Positions 46,207 through 57,390 are shown, counted from the stretch's first letter. The stretch: 64,000 nt of DNA from Hyparrhenia diplandra (GCA_015847255.1 JADLZK010001932.1:248001-312000); one strand, 5' to 3'. The notes: generated from the sequence alone by a model not told the origin. A program made the numbers and translations.

Positions 46207-47540
46207 CCGACTTCGGAAGTCGGTAAATCCCGAAGTTTGGGCAATAATGTTGCCCCGTCAACCGTCTCGGTTGAGTTATCAACTTGCTCATTTAATTTGG
46301 CTGTCCCATCCGCTAGAAGTGCCAAAAGATCAACTTTCGGCTCAGGCACCTCTTCCACAGGCTTGGGCGGCTGTTCTTGCACTATGACCGACTTAACCGA
46401 TTTATCAATCGGTTGAGACGTCCTCTTGGCAGCAGCGATTATCTCGGCCTCTTTATTCTTGATTTCTTGCACAATTTCTGGCAAGATCGGCCCTTCACCT
46501 TTGCGCAGCAGCCCAAACGCTTGAGCATCTTTTGTCTTGCTGTTGAAGCTTCCTCTTTTGTGTCTTATCGATATCAACAGGGCACCACTTGGGCTGCAAG
46601 AAACGAGGATCCACAAACTTTTGCCTCTTATCTTGAGCCTCAGCAACCTCCTCCATGGTTTGATCTAGATCACTCTTGGAAGGCTCTTGCTCCTCAATCA
46701 CAATCGGTTTGTTGACGTCACTTATAGGAGCTGTCATCGAACCGATAATGATGGAAGGTGGAGGAGTAGCAATCGAGCAAGCTTCTCGGAACTTCAATCT
46801 TCTTGGGAACATAAACCTCTTGCATAGGCGCCTTCCCCTTTTGCTCGAAGTGAGCTCCGGGGACGTGGGCACCTCCACCTCCTTCCTTTATGGGACCCGA
46901 AGGATAGGGAACAAACACTCCCTTCGGTCCCCATTGTGGTGGTGGCGCCACATGGGATAGTGGTGGCCCCCAACGAGTCATCCTTGGGACGCGCAACTTT
47001 GTGAAGAAGAAGAAACAACATTTGGAGGAGTCATAGCCACTTGCTTGTTTCTCCCCTCATCACGCTTGGGAGGCGTAGACTCTCTTTTTTGTTGGCCGAT
47101 TCTTGGAATCGGCCTTTTTCTTCTTGTACTTCGCCAAAAAGTCCGTCAAATTCACATAAAGGCTTGATATGCTTCTTGACCTTTGGCTCATTGGTTTTCC
47201 AAACTCCAACTTCCGGCTTTTGTGGAACGAATGTCTTTATCGTATGCACGCCGGAAGTGAGGGAGCTAGAATCCTCAGGGCCGGCTGACCCGACTAAGGT
47301 AGTCGGTTCAACCGGCTTAGTTGGCGCCGGGGCTTGATCATCTTGGCCGATTGCTTCAATCGGCCTAGCTGGTCTTGTCTGCGCCGCACGACCATCTAGC
47401 CACGCTTGACGCCGTAATGCTTGCGCCGAGCTAGCCACAATGGTAAGCTTCGTCTTGCCTTCTTCAGTTTGGTTAACCAACACTTGCCGTCCCGAATTCT
47501 TAGGAACATTCGGTACGGGGCGAGGCTCACCAATGATCAC
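46203..47540 (-). pseudogene. gag-protease linker, Pro/Lys-rich
   Basis: Overlapping minus frames carry PRPVPNVPKNSGRQVLVN, then APAPTKPVEP and EQPPKPVEEVPEPKVD. This charged, proline-rich spacer lies between gag and protease in several plant gypsy lineages. At least three frame changes occur. No zinc knuckle was found. Coding continuity with the neighbours is inferred from position. Confidence 0.7.
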
Positions 47541-47632
47541 GTTCTTGCCTTGAGTTGGAGGAAGTTGCCCCAGGACGGATCAAGATGGCAGGAGCCTTGA
47601 CTTCAAGTGTCTTGGCTTCAGGCTTCTTAGCT

Positions 47633-49487
47633 TCAACCACATGCGAAAAAGGATTCTTGTCTAGCCGCATGTCGGTAAGACTTAATCGCCCTCATTAAGA
47701 GCCGATTGTACCTGCCGACGGAAAGCATGACAATCGTTAGTTGCATGAGAGAAAGATTCATGATATTTGCAAAAGCCCGCTTCTTCAACACATCTGCAGA
47801 AGGCATAACATATTTAATCTTAATGTACCCGATTTTCAATAATTCATCGAATATTCGGTCACATTTAGATGTATCAAAAGTAAACTTTATTTCCTCATTC
47901 CGATTCCTATTAATCGGCTTGAGAGAAGGGCAAGTTACTTGTTTGTTCTCTTTCGGCCACCTAATTTCAGCATCCAACACCTCTTTAGTCTCGTCGTCGG
48001 ACGAAGAATAATCGTCCACGTGATGCACGTTGGAACGACGAGACTTATAATCATGATCTTGAGAATTTAAACGTGACTCAACAGCAATAGCTTTCTCAAT
48101 TAAATGAGGCAAAGTAGTAAATTGAATATGCTCAAGCTTATCTCTAATCTTAGAATTCAAACCATTAAAGCATATATCAACCAAGTCACGTTCAGAAATC
48201 ATCAAATGAAAGCATCGGTTCTTAATTTCTTTACAACGCCTAATGAACTCAAGCGCTGACTCACTACGACCTTGCCTAACCGATGTCAAATGTGATAATC
48301 TAGTTTCCTGGACTCCATCATAAAAGTGAGCATGAAATTTTTCCTCTAAAACAGCCCAAGAACCGATAGTAGATGATGGCAAAGATGTAAACCATGAAAA
48401 AGCAGTACCAGTAAGTGACAAAGGGAAATTACGACACTTCATGTAATCTTGAGCAGCCCCTTCACCCAACTGAGCTAAAAACATACTAACATGTTCCATG
48501 GTAGATTTATTATCATTGCCACTAAATTTCTGAAAATCAGGTACCTTCCAACCTGGTGGATTTTTCAAGAAGTCAAAATGTGGAGGGTACGGTTTGTTGT
48601 AGGTGCCCCTTGAGGTTTTTAATTGGACACCGAGGCTTTCCCCGCAAAGACTTATTTAAATCTTCCTTTAGCCGATTAAATGCATCATTCATATCGGCAG
48701 AGGGAGGATCTGGGGCGGAAGTTTCATCGCCCATAATAGGAATTCGACTAGGGGATTTCGGTGGGTTGGGTAACACGGCGTTGCCCCCCGAATTCCTAGC
48801 ATTTATTGTTCTATTAATTGTTTGCCGATTACGATCTTGTACATCGGCAAACGAAACCATTTGCTTATTATTAACTGTTTCCTTAGTAGTGGAAGAACCG
48901 GCTTTATCGGCTTCCGGAGGAGCCGATTGGGACGATTTTCCTCTACTGTAAGAGGTGTACCATGCTTGATTCTCATAAAAATTAGGAGGCATGCCATACT
49001 CATACTGCTCATCATCAATTTCATCTGTTTTAAGCACTCTACCTTCTAATTTATCAAATCTAGCCATAAGCATGTGTGCAATATTAGTCATAGTTGAATC
49101 TACTTCTTTCTTATGGCCCTCAAGCATAACAGCATAATCAGCGTGTTGAGGATAAGAATCATCAAATTTAGGACCAGTATCTGTTACCTCAACTTCTGGA
49201 GTAGATGAATCGACGGGAAGAGTGACGGTGACAGGCCTGTACAGCTCCACCTTGTCGCCACGACCCACGGCACAACTCTCCATGAACGCACGTTGAGTAG
49301 CTTCAATCATCTGCTGCATCTTGGCTTTCAATTCGTCAGGAAGCTCATCAACGGAAGAGGGGTGGATGACGTTGTCATCGGTTATCTCGCTGATCTTCGC
49401 ACCACCACTCTTGTTGTTGTTGGCAGGCATGATGTTGGAGTCTTCAAAACGCAATTGACGTCTTGCTTTCCCCAGCGGAGTCGCCAA
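47633..49487 (-). pseudogene. gypsy gag (one frameshift)
   Basis: Two long minus-strand frames, 49487-48573 (304 residues) and 48568-47633 (311 residues), are joined by a frameshift near 48570. The first starts close to the primer site and holds an acidic, Asp/Glu-rich leader. The second starts at NPPGWKVPDFQKFSGNDNKS and contains the gag core: FPLSLTGTAFSWFTSLP, then WAVLEEKFHAHFY, LTSVRQGRSESALEFIRR and LVDICFNGLNSKIRDKLE. Gag forms the particle shell. An indel of one or two bases is the only visible defect, so either a recent mutation or a sequence error could explain it. Confidence 0.93.
49469..49486 (-). other. tRNA primer-binding site
   Basis: Minus-strand TGGCGACTCCGCTGGGGA begins seven bases inside the 5' LTR end, a form typical of plant gypsy elements. 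The cognate tRNA was not assigned. Confidence 0.85.
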
Positions 49488-49493
49488 AAAGTG

Positions 49494-50315
49494 TGTTGAC
49501 GCGAAACTAGGGCTTCACACCAACACACCGGGAGGGCCTTAGACGCCCACGAAGATCGCGATCGACCTTGTAGCAGCGAGCACCGCAGCGTGGCAGCCCA
49601 AAAACGATCTAGGGATCGGTAGGGGCGCGCGTGAAGCTCGGTGGACGGCTGAGATGACCTCGAACGCACCTCGGGAAGACCCGTCGGGGGGGACGCGAGA
49701 GGGTGCTCTAGGACCAGCAAGGCCGCCTAGAACGCCGACGAAGAACGCGGAGTTCGCCGCCCGAACAGCAGGATAGAGGGGTTGAGAGAAGAAGATGACC
49801 TACAAACGGGACGGGAGGTAGATTGATTGTCGATTGGATGTAGATGGGATCAAATCGGCCATGAACCCCTTCATTATATAGGGAGGATGGTCTTATCCTT
49901 TTAGGAAGGTGTCCTAGGGCGTTTCCAATCACCAAAAATCGCACCAAACAAGTTTGGAAACAAACCCGAGTTGGATACGATTCGGATCAGCCCGAGATCG
50001 GGCTGACGGACGCTGGCAGAGCTGACCGGACGCGACCGGTGTCCAGCGTCCGGTCGGTTCTAGAGAGGTTTAGAACCGACGCGCGAGCCCGGGCCGACGG
50101 GGACGCCGACCGGACGCTGGTCAAGTGACCGGACGCTCCGGTCACCGCTGCGTCCCGCGAGAGGTCTGCGCAGCGCGACCTGACCGGACGCGGAGACCGG
50201 ACGCTGGACCGACGCGCGCTCGTGCGTCCGGTCAGTGAGTCCGTCGCATTCCAGAGAGCCCTTCGACTGGATTTTTTTACCATGACTTAGCCCACGCCAT
50301 TTTTGGGTGTCAACA
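49494..50315 (-). repeat. Right (5') LTR of the 13.8-kb gypsy element
   Basis: 822 bp, collinear with 36549-37373. Most differences are single-base gains or losses in G/C runs. The GACCGGACGC cluster is at about 49995-50250. Confidence 0.96.
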
Positions 50316-50320
50316 GGATG

Positions 50321-50691
50321 ATTCACGTAGTCTTGAGGCTTGTGTCGCAAAATCTAATGAGCCCTCCTTGCATTATTTCATTCTAATTAAGTATTATTCA
50401 GATGATAGATACACCATATTGGCATCCATCTTTTCTTGAGAGGGGCTCATAATCGACCATCTCCTCTCTGTTGTTCTTAGGCACCTTAATGGTCGTGGGA
50501 ACCCCATTAGATTTAACGGGGACCAATCACTCGGAGGCATATCGGCTGCCGCTAGAACAAGCAACTGGCTTGGCCAATTTCGGCAGCCTCTGCACAGGAG
50601 CCTGGTGAATTTGTCCTAGCCAAATCTAAGCTGAGTTGGACAGCTTTCATTGCCTCAACTGACTTCTATGCCGGCCTATGCAAATGCAGAC
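50321..50691. repeat. Tandem composite unit, copy 2 of 3 (right part)
   Basis: Resumes with ATTCACGTAGTCTTGAGGC after the second GGATG copy and ends before GATCTTAGACTAGTTAGGAT. Collinear with 34687-35056. Confidence 0.9.
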
Positions 50692-51029
50692 GTGATCTTA
50701 GACTAGTTAGGATAGATATATATATATTTTTTCTATCTCGACACAGGGTTATATATTTTGATCAAACTTGGGAGAAGCTGACGATTCCGGTGGTTACCAT
50801 GGACCTATGACTAAAATTAGTTATTAACGTTGTCGTCGTTGATAATTAGTTTACTCACCTATCGGCTAGAACCGGTCTTCATTTGGTCTTTGAGCTAGTT
50901 TCATTTGCCTATTACTACTATATTAACTATGTTTTGGGATACGACTTCCACTTCGTTGAGAGGGTTCCTATAATCAATATTGCTTAATTATGGGCCTGAT
51001 TTAGTTCCTTGGAGAACTCCATTAGTTTT

Positions 51030-51740
51030 TTTTAGAGTTCAAGGGCGGCACCCCAGCCTTTATATTGAAAGACCATCAATTAAGTTCATTACAAAACTCC
51101 ATAGCCACACCGGCTGGGGGCTCAACAACAGCACTCCATGTCGCACCAGTAGAACTACGACAAATCGACAATAAGCTAGAAGCTAAAAACTAAGTAGAGG
51201 CACCAACTCATGTGATGCGACATCAAAAGGACTGTAACGGATCCAGCCTAACATTTCATTGATGTCACCTCTACTACACCATATATTAATTGCTTATTTG
51301 AGTATCAATTTACAATGGAAATCAAAGCAAATCAATGTTGTCACCTAACAGCAGTAAAAAGGGCTAGATTCATCCTTACATATTCCAGGCATCATGTTGC
51401 TCAGAGAAGTCGATCCATATCTTATTCTTCTTCGTGTCCTCCAGATCAACAGAAAGCAGAGAGAACCGGCTCCAAACAAGGTGGCATCCCAGTCGCCAAT
51501 AGACAAGAAAAACAGACAGTTCACCCTGTTCCTTAACTGGTCAATCCAGGCAGCCTTTGAGTACTCGTAGCCATCGATTTCAAATTGTCCAACCTCTTTA
51601 TGTAATCAAGAGCCTGATCCTGTGGGCACAACGTGCTCCAATTCCAACATTAGCTACCTTCAGAAGCAAAACACAACCATTTTTCCATATCAAACCCTGA
51701 AAACAAAAGCTATTTCTTAGTTTCTAGAGCCCCACGGGCA
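51030..51740 (-). pseudogene. LINE 3'-end fragment (unit 3)
   Basis: Same content as 35390-36123 with further small indels; no long frame remains. Identity comes from alignment to the other two units. Confidence 0.45.
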
Positions 51741-51829
51741 GCAACGCATAAAAGCAATTGACAACAGAAAACCTCTTGTTGCTTAACTAGTGGCTATTGG
51801 AAACAAGTCATGTCCTACATGCTTATCTA

Positions 51830-52209
51830 GTACCTCAAACATAGAAAGCTAGTGCATTCAGAATTATTATTACATCTGTTGCATACTGGAAGGAACACAC
51901 CAATTGACATGGATCCAATCGCGATTAAGTTGTAGCTCCCTTGCGCTACTGAGACAGTTGCTAATATATGTTTTGCTCCTGATGGACTTAGCTCTCCTAC
52001 TGCAATTCTGCTAATTGTCATATATTAGTATAGATGAAGTTGTCTTCTGTGCCGCCAATCTTTTTGTAAAGCGAATATGACATCAAATTCACAATTGCTC
52101 CATTACCCACCAACATGTTATGGATTAGTTTGTGTGCCATGAGTGCGGCCTTCACATGTAGTGGCTTGGGATGATTCACGTAGTCTTGAGGCTTTTGTCG
52201 CAAAATCAA
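51830..52209 (-). pseudogene. gypsy protease fragment (unit 3)
   Basis: Minus frame 52209-52018 reads KPLHVKAALMAHKLIHNML, then GAIVNLMSYSLYKKIGG. It corresponds to VDSGAIVNLLPYSLFKKLGG of the large element, with the catalytic DSGA changed to GNGA, so it is inactive. The C-terminal half follows in another frame (SVAQGSYNL near 51950). Confidence 0.8.
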
Positions 52210-52239
52210 ATGAGCCCTCCTTGCATTATCTCGTACAAA

Positions 52240-52648
52240 TTAAGTATTATTCAGATGATAGATACACCTTATTGGGGACATGATCGAGCATCCTTCGAGG
52301 GAAATAACACGACAAAAATCAAGATAAATGACTAAATTTGCAAACCCTGGACTTTGCTTGGGAGTCGCCTTTGAGGCGCCCCGGCCGCCACCTCCCTCAA
52401 GTGGCCGATAAGACTCATCAAAATGAAGGCAGCGAGATAAAATGGGCATGGTTTCCAGAAAATTAAAAACAGTGCTCTGTGTGGGCATCTGTCAATAGAA
52501 AACAAAACTGCTCGCAAGATGGTAGCATAGAACAAAGCATCCGATGGATGATATAAGAGTGAACAAAATCAGACTGCCGGTAAAACCCAAGAGCATGGAC
52601 AACAAAAACAACAGGATGAAGTTTAGCTTTTTTCCCTTAATTTTTCAA
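52240..52648. other. Non-coding stretch with one unrecognised minus frame
   Basis: The 82-residue minus frame 52488-52240 contains LHFDESYRPLEGGGGRGASK and SPGFANLVIYLDFCRVISL. Its composition is protein-like but no family is recognised. It starts where unit 3 diverges, so it may mark DNA that predates the tandem array. Confidence 0.35.
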
Positions 52649-52763
52649 GGCAACGTATCTTGAGGAAAACAAATTCGAGTGGAAACTATGGAAACTACGA
52701 TCTAGATTGCATGATGCTCATCCGATGGCCGAGTTGGAGGTGGACCATTTTAGCACTTAAATG
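52649..52763 (+). repeat. Left terminal inverted repeat
   Basis: Pairs with 56994-57103 inverted. One 10-base gap (ATGGAAACTA, next to a GGAAACT repeat) and a few substitutions separate the two. Confidence 0.88.
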
Positions 52764-52857
52764 CCCCCACTCATCCCACCCTAATTAATCTTTTTGCAAA
52801 TAACACCCCAGGTTAAAGAATTCCAAACGGGGACAGATGAAACAGTGGCTCAAGGCC

Positions 52858-53080
52858 TAGTACAAAAAGCCCGGCACGAAAACGGCCCGGCCCGATAGAG
52901 CCCGTGCCCATGCTTGGCCCGCCCGCGTGCCCGTCTTTGTGCTCGGCGCGGAATTCGGGCCGCGCGCCGGCACGCGGCCCTGGCTCGCTCCAACGTTAAG
53001 CACGGGCTGCGGTACGGCCCTTGGCCGTTGGATCGAGGGGAGGGACCTTATTTGTTGGATTTAGGGCGGCGCCGGGGCTA
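52858..53080. repeat. GC-rich hAT-like subterminal region
   Basis: AAAAAGCCCGGCACG, CGGCCCGGCCCG and GGCACGCGGCCC alternations resemble hAT subterminal repeats. GCACGG/CCGTGC motifs recur near 56170-56545. Exact hAT ends and an 8-bp duplication were not found. Confidence 0.45.
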
Positions 53081-53081
53081 A

Positions 53082-53088
53082 TATATAA
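53082..53088 (+). promoter_or_regulatory. TATA box upstream of the hAT transposase
   Basis: TATATAA, followed about 50 bp later by AACCCTAACCCTAGCC, a leader motif common in plant transcripts, and then pyrimidine-rich leader to an ATG at about 53239. Confidence 0.55.
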
Positions 53089-53894
53089 CCCGCCCGATGC
53101 GGGGATCCCTCCCTACTCGTCGCTTACCCGCTCACAACCCTAACCCTAGCCGCTTGCCTCTCCCTGCTCCTCGCCGCTCGACTCTCCCAGCTCTTCGCCT
53201 CTCCCTTCTCCACGCCGCACTCAATCAACGTCGTAGCCATGAATCTTCCGGTGGGTAAGGTCTCCGGTGGTAGGTGGTTTCCTTTTCCCCATTCCTCCAA
53301 CCTCGATCTCACTTGTTCTCTAAGTTCTCCCTCGGATCCAATGGATCCGGCCCTCAAACCCCATATGTCCCCTTGTTCCTCGTCTCTGAAAGTCGATTGA
53401 ACCTTTTCCTCGGCATCCTTGGCCCATCTCCGACCGCCTTATCGATCTGTCATCCTCATCGCCGGTTGCCCGCCAGCCCCGGGCTCGTCTCGCGTTGAGG
53501 TACGGTGGTGTGAATCGAGGATGACTCATCGACTAGGTCTCCGAGGCTCTGGCCGTAGAGGTATGATGCTTCCCTCAATCCCCATCTTGCTTCCCTCAAT
53601 CCCATTCTATGACTATTTCCTTGATTAATGCAGGTCATTCTCGGCCGCCAAGGTACCGGTGGCGTCGACGATGGCCCCGGGCGTTGGGGAGACAAGAGGA
53701 GGGACGAGATCGGTCATACACAGAATGACGAGATGCGTATGTGTGGGATGGCCGGAGATGATGAGGACGTTAATGTCCATGTGGATGCTATCGAGCTCTT
53801 CGGCCAGCCTGCTGCTGATGCTCGGGCCGCCGCCAACACCCGATGGCCAAGGCACCGACGACCCTGTTCCCAGCGCCCGGTGGCAAGAGTGAGG

Positions 53895-55875
53895 TGAGAT
53901 CTTCCAATCGCCCTTCTACCTCACCTATTTGGGAAGATTTTGAGAAGCATTTAGAAAAGAGGATGGTGTCTCGGTTAGATATGCCGCCACTTGCAAGCAC
54001 TATGGCAAGAGGTACTGCTTATTCTACGCTAATGGCAATGGCCATCTTATTAGGCATCGTGCTAAGTTTGTCCGTGATGCGATAAATGTCGGTTGTCCCA
54101 GTCTACTCTTTCTTTTAATCCGACGGTTACGTCTCGTAATTTGGGAGTACAATTCAGATGTGGCTCGTGTTCAACTTGTTCGTATGCTTGCTAGGCTAGA
54201 CTTGCCTCTTATGATTGGTGAAACCGAGGCATTCAAAGAGTACATTAAAATTTTCCATAATCCTAATTTCACATCTGTCTCAAAGCAAACCACCGGTAGA
54301 GATCTGTTTAAATACTTTAGGGAGAAACGTGAGAAACCGATTGCTTGTTTGCAAAGTAATGTTGTTTCATCTATTGCTATTACATCGATATATGGTCCGG
54401 AAAGGCTAAAGAAGATTACGTCTGTTGTGGCTCATTACATTAATGCTGATTGGATTTTAGAGAAAAAAGTTCTTGGTTTTAGGTTGATTGATGTGTCCCA
54501 TAATGCCGATAACATTGTTGAGCATATTAAAAATGTTCTTGATGAGTTTGATGTACTTAATAAGGTATTTTCCGTGACTTTGGATAATGCATCTGCCAAT
54601 AAAAATGTCTTGGATAAACTCAAACCTATTCTTAGAGAATATTTGGGTGCTGATTTGTTTTTGCATCAAAGATGTGCCTGTCATATTATAAACATGATAG
54701 TTAAAGAAGCTTTGGGAGGTCGTTAATCCTCTCAATGAGGCTTTTAGAACAACAATATCCTTTCTGGAACTCCTCAAATCAAAGATTACTGCATACAAAA
54801 GTTATTGCATTGCTAGTGGTGCTATACACCTAGAAAATTTGCACTTGATATGCCTATTAGGTGGAACTCCACCTACCTAATGCTTAGAGCTTTGATTGCT
54901 CATAAGAGTACTTTCCATACTTTCATCGAGGCTAATTACCGTAGGGCCACAGGTGATCCTTTTCTCTTGACTGATGAACACTGGAATATGGCAAGTAAGA
55001 CGCTGAAGTTTCTTTAACTGTTGTATAATGCTACTGTTGATTTATCCGGTGTGTACTATCCTACTTCTAACCTTGCTACGCATCATCTTGTTAAGATTGC
55101 TATCCATTTGTGTGACTATCAACATGATGAGCATCTTAGACCTGTTGTGCAGTCTATGATTGACAAATACAATAAATATTGGAAAAACATACCTGATCTT
55201 TATTGCATTGCATTCATATTGGACCCAAGAGCAAAAATTAAGGGATTTACCAAAGTGCTTAGGAAGTTTAATACACTGTTTCATACAGATTACACTAACA
55301 AGCTGTTGGATACTAGAGCACTTCTGTTTTAGATTGTACAACAGGTATGATGTCATGTATGGTGTTGAAAGGCTCAAAAGAGTTGCTCCTGCATCCAGGT
55401 CTGGTAAGAAAAGAATAGCTTGGGCTAACATTTATGATGATGATGAACTTGATGTTGGTGCTGGCTGTTCTACCCTCCCTTCTAATCTATCAGATTCTAG
55501 GAATGTTTCTGCCACTTCATTGCTACAGGTAGCTTCTACTTCTAACACTAGTGAACTTGCATCCTATCTCGGATCGTGACACGTCAACAACCTTGGGGGT
55601 GATTTTGACATCATGTAGTGGTGGCATGAGCATAAGCTTACATATCTAGTTCTTTCTAATCTTGCTAAAGATATCTTTATCGTGCCTGTTTCAACCATAT
55701 CTTCAGAATCTACTTTTTTAGCACAACGGGCAGAATTATCGAGTAGCGTCGCCGGAGAATTCTGATTGTATAATTACCCGCATCAAGGATTGGGAGAATG
55801 CTGAAGCAAGAATCCAGCACATGGTGGAGGACAAGGATCTGGAGGAGTGCTTTGAGAATTTAGATCATGATTAGT
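53895..55875 (+). pseudogene. hAT transposase, RICESLEEPER type
   Basis: Domains in order. BED finger: RSSNRPSTSPIWEDFEK (about 53900), then ATCKHYGKRY and NGNGHLIRH (about 53985-54060), with the second Cys replaced by Tyr. Transposase core: TSDIWSG-like residues across two frameshifts (about 54383-54440), SVVAHYINADW, VLGFRLIDVSH, VFSVTLDNASAN (catalytic Asp), HQRCACHIINMIVKEAL. DUF4413-like part: YNATVDLSGVYYP and MIDKYNKYWKNIPDLY...FILDPRAK (55021-55330). C-terminal dimerisation: GGDFDIM.WW, LAKDIFIVPVSTISSEST (about 55590-55715). Normal length and order, but more than five frame breaks. It would excise and insert hAT elements; it is dead. It lies inside MULE-like inverted repeats. Confidence 0.9.
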
Positions 55876-56260
55876 CCTGGTTTCTTTATTAATGATGGTT
55901 CTGTAATTACTTAGACCTGTGTGGGTGAACTTTTGGACGTAATGAACATAATGAACATTATGAACTATTTATCAGAAGCTGGCTGCACTCTTTTCCTGTT
56001 TAGGGTTTCTCACAAGGGTGAGTTTTACCTAAACAGGTTTTTAATGAGGCAGCCATTGCAAAGCTCCTGCTTGAATTAGTTGTAGTTTGAAAATCCTGTC
56101 TGTTTTGCTGATTTTGCTGGTTTTTTCAACTTTGAAATGCTGGATTGAGATGTTTGAGGGGTTTTCCCTCTTTAGTGCCGGGCTGTTACGGGCACGTTTG
56201 GGGGGTACGGGGCGGCCCGGCACGCCCACCTATTGCCGTACCGTGCTTGGTCCTCGAGTT

Positions 56261-56593
56261 CAGCACGGTGACACGACCCGTCACGGCACGGCTTCATCGT
56301 CGTGCCTCGTCGGACCGTACCTGGCCGTGCCGTGCCAGAGCGTGCCGTGCCGCGGTCGACGACGAGCACGGCACGTTTGGAATTCTTTACCCCAGGTCGC
56401 TGATCACCGTCACGACGTTCTCCGTGAGTTTAGCACGGTGACACGACCCGTCACGGCACGACTTCATCGTCGTGCCTCGTCGGACCGTGCCTGGCCGTGC
56501 CGTGCCAGAGCGTGCTCGTGCCGTGTCGGACCAGCACGGCATGTTTGGAATTCTTTACCCCAGGTCGCTGATCACCGTCACGACGTTCTCCGT
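56261..56593 (+). repeat. Tandem duplication, 170- and 163-bp units, GC-rich
   Basis: Units start at CAGCACGGTGACACGACCCG (56261) and TAGCACGGTGACACGACCCG (56431), and end CACGACGTTCTCCGT. Each contains GTGCCGTGCC and GCACGGCACG motifs in both orientations, so single strands could fold. It lies at the 3' side of the hAT remnant. Confidence 0.92.
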
Positions 56594-56599
56594 CCGACG

Positions 56600-56993
56600 C
56601 CTGGTCTCGCGTCGGGTGGCCTCGGTGTGGAGTGCAGGTGCTCGGTGGAGAGTGCAGATCGTGGACTGCAGGTGCAGGTGGATGATTGCCACTACCTTCC
56701 TGGTCGTGGAGTGTAGGTGCAGGTGGACGATCGGCACGTATTGATCTTGTTCCTGATCGCCACTACCTTTCTGATCGTGGAGTGCAGATGCAGCCCTGGC
56801 GTGACGCTCGGTGGTGGACTGCAGTCTAGGTCTCCCCTTGAATCAGTCCCAAAATCGATCCACTGCATGGTTCTGATCGCACGTACACAACGCCGTATCG
56901 TCGTTTCCCGACCCCTCGTCCAGGCACGCCATGGACTCTGTCACCGGCGCTGCCATAGAGTTCGCCGTTGCTAGGCAGCCGCCACGGGCGGAG
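56600..56993. other. Interior of the MULE-like element, right side
   Basis: GC-rich, with repeated GTGGA[G/C]TGCAG and GCAGGTGGAYGAT words (about 56630-56790). No gene is recognised. It could be a captured host fragment, as in Pack-MULEs, but the source is unknown. Confidence 0.4.
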
Positions 56994-57103
56994 GGGATTT
57001 AAGTGCTAAAAATGGTCCACCTCCAACTGTGGCCATTGGATGAGCATCCTATGATCTAGATCGGAGTTTCCACACGAATTTGGTTTCTATAGGATACGTT
57101 GCC
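56994..57103 (-). repeat. Right terminal inverted repeat
   Basis: Inverted partner of 52649-52763. The TIR-domain gene promoter begins about 290 bp beyond it. Confidence 0.88.
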
Positions 57104-57390
57104 ATTTTACAATGCTTCGCTTAACACCTGCGCACTTTCCTCATCACTTCTCCTGCCTTTTGTGTTCCGCGGGCACTGGTTTGAACACAGCAACCGAGAT
57201 GATGATGTTGATGTTAGCACGAGCCCTTTGGGACGACAAGCCGTGCGCTTCATGAATTTCTCCCTTGAAACAACACTGTCACGCATGACGCGTAGATGTA
57301 CATTCAAATGCAAAATCAAAGATGATCGAGAATTTTCCTCACTAAGGAGCGTGCGCTTTCAGACGCGCGCACGTTGTTCCCCGTTGCCGC

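Larger units (their letters stand above)
36549..50315 (-). mobile_element. Ty3-gypsy LTR retrotransposon with nested insertion, TSD GGATG
   Basis: 13,767 bp, flanked by GGATG at 36544-36548 and 50316-50320; the empty site is visible in unit 3 (about 52169-52173). LTRs of 825 and 822 bp. On the minus strand the order is primer-binding site, gag, proline-rich linker, protease, reverse transcriptase, start of RNase H, a break, and integrase. Integrase after reverse transcriptase marks Ty3-gypsy. The GRDWIHAN protease tail and the integrase without a visible chromodomain fit the plant Tat lineage (inference). The RNase H region is missing at the site of the nested element (38644-44171). Frames are only lightly broken, so the element is fairly young. 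Confidence 0.96.
50692..52265. repeat. Tandem composite unit, copy 3 of 3 (partial)
   Basis: Collinear with the others to GATAGATACACC..TATTGG (52257-52275), then diverges to unrelated sequence. It lacks the final about 300 bp of the unit. Its intact GGCTTGGGATGATTCACG is the empty site for the 13.8-kb gypsy insertion. Confidence 0.9.
52649..57103. mobile_element. MULE-like element carrying a hAT transposase
   Basis: 4455 bp. The outermost 110-115 bp are inverted repeats: both begin GGCAACGTATC and continue through AAATTCG.GTGGAAACT, ATGCTCATCC and GTTGGAGGTGGACCATTTT to AGCACTTAAAT. Flanks are ATTTTTCAA (52640-52648) and ATTTTACAA (57104-57112), a 9-bp duplication with one mismatch. Long TIRs plus 9-bp TSDs are the hallmark of Mutator-like elements. 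Yet the interior encodes no MURA-type transposase. It holds a decayed RICESLEEPER-like hAT transposase with its own promoter-like region, plus a GC-rich tandem duplication. Either a hAT element inserted into a MULE, or a MULE captured hAT sequence. Confidence 0.82.

Noticed and set aside
52858..56600. An 8-bp TSD and terminal repeats for a separate hAT element
   Set aside because: GC-rich GGCACG words occur on both sides, but no matching short TIRs or 8-bp duplication could be found by eye.
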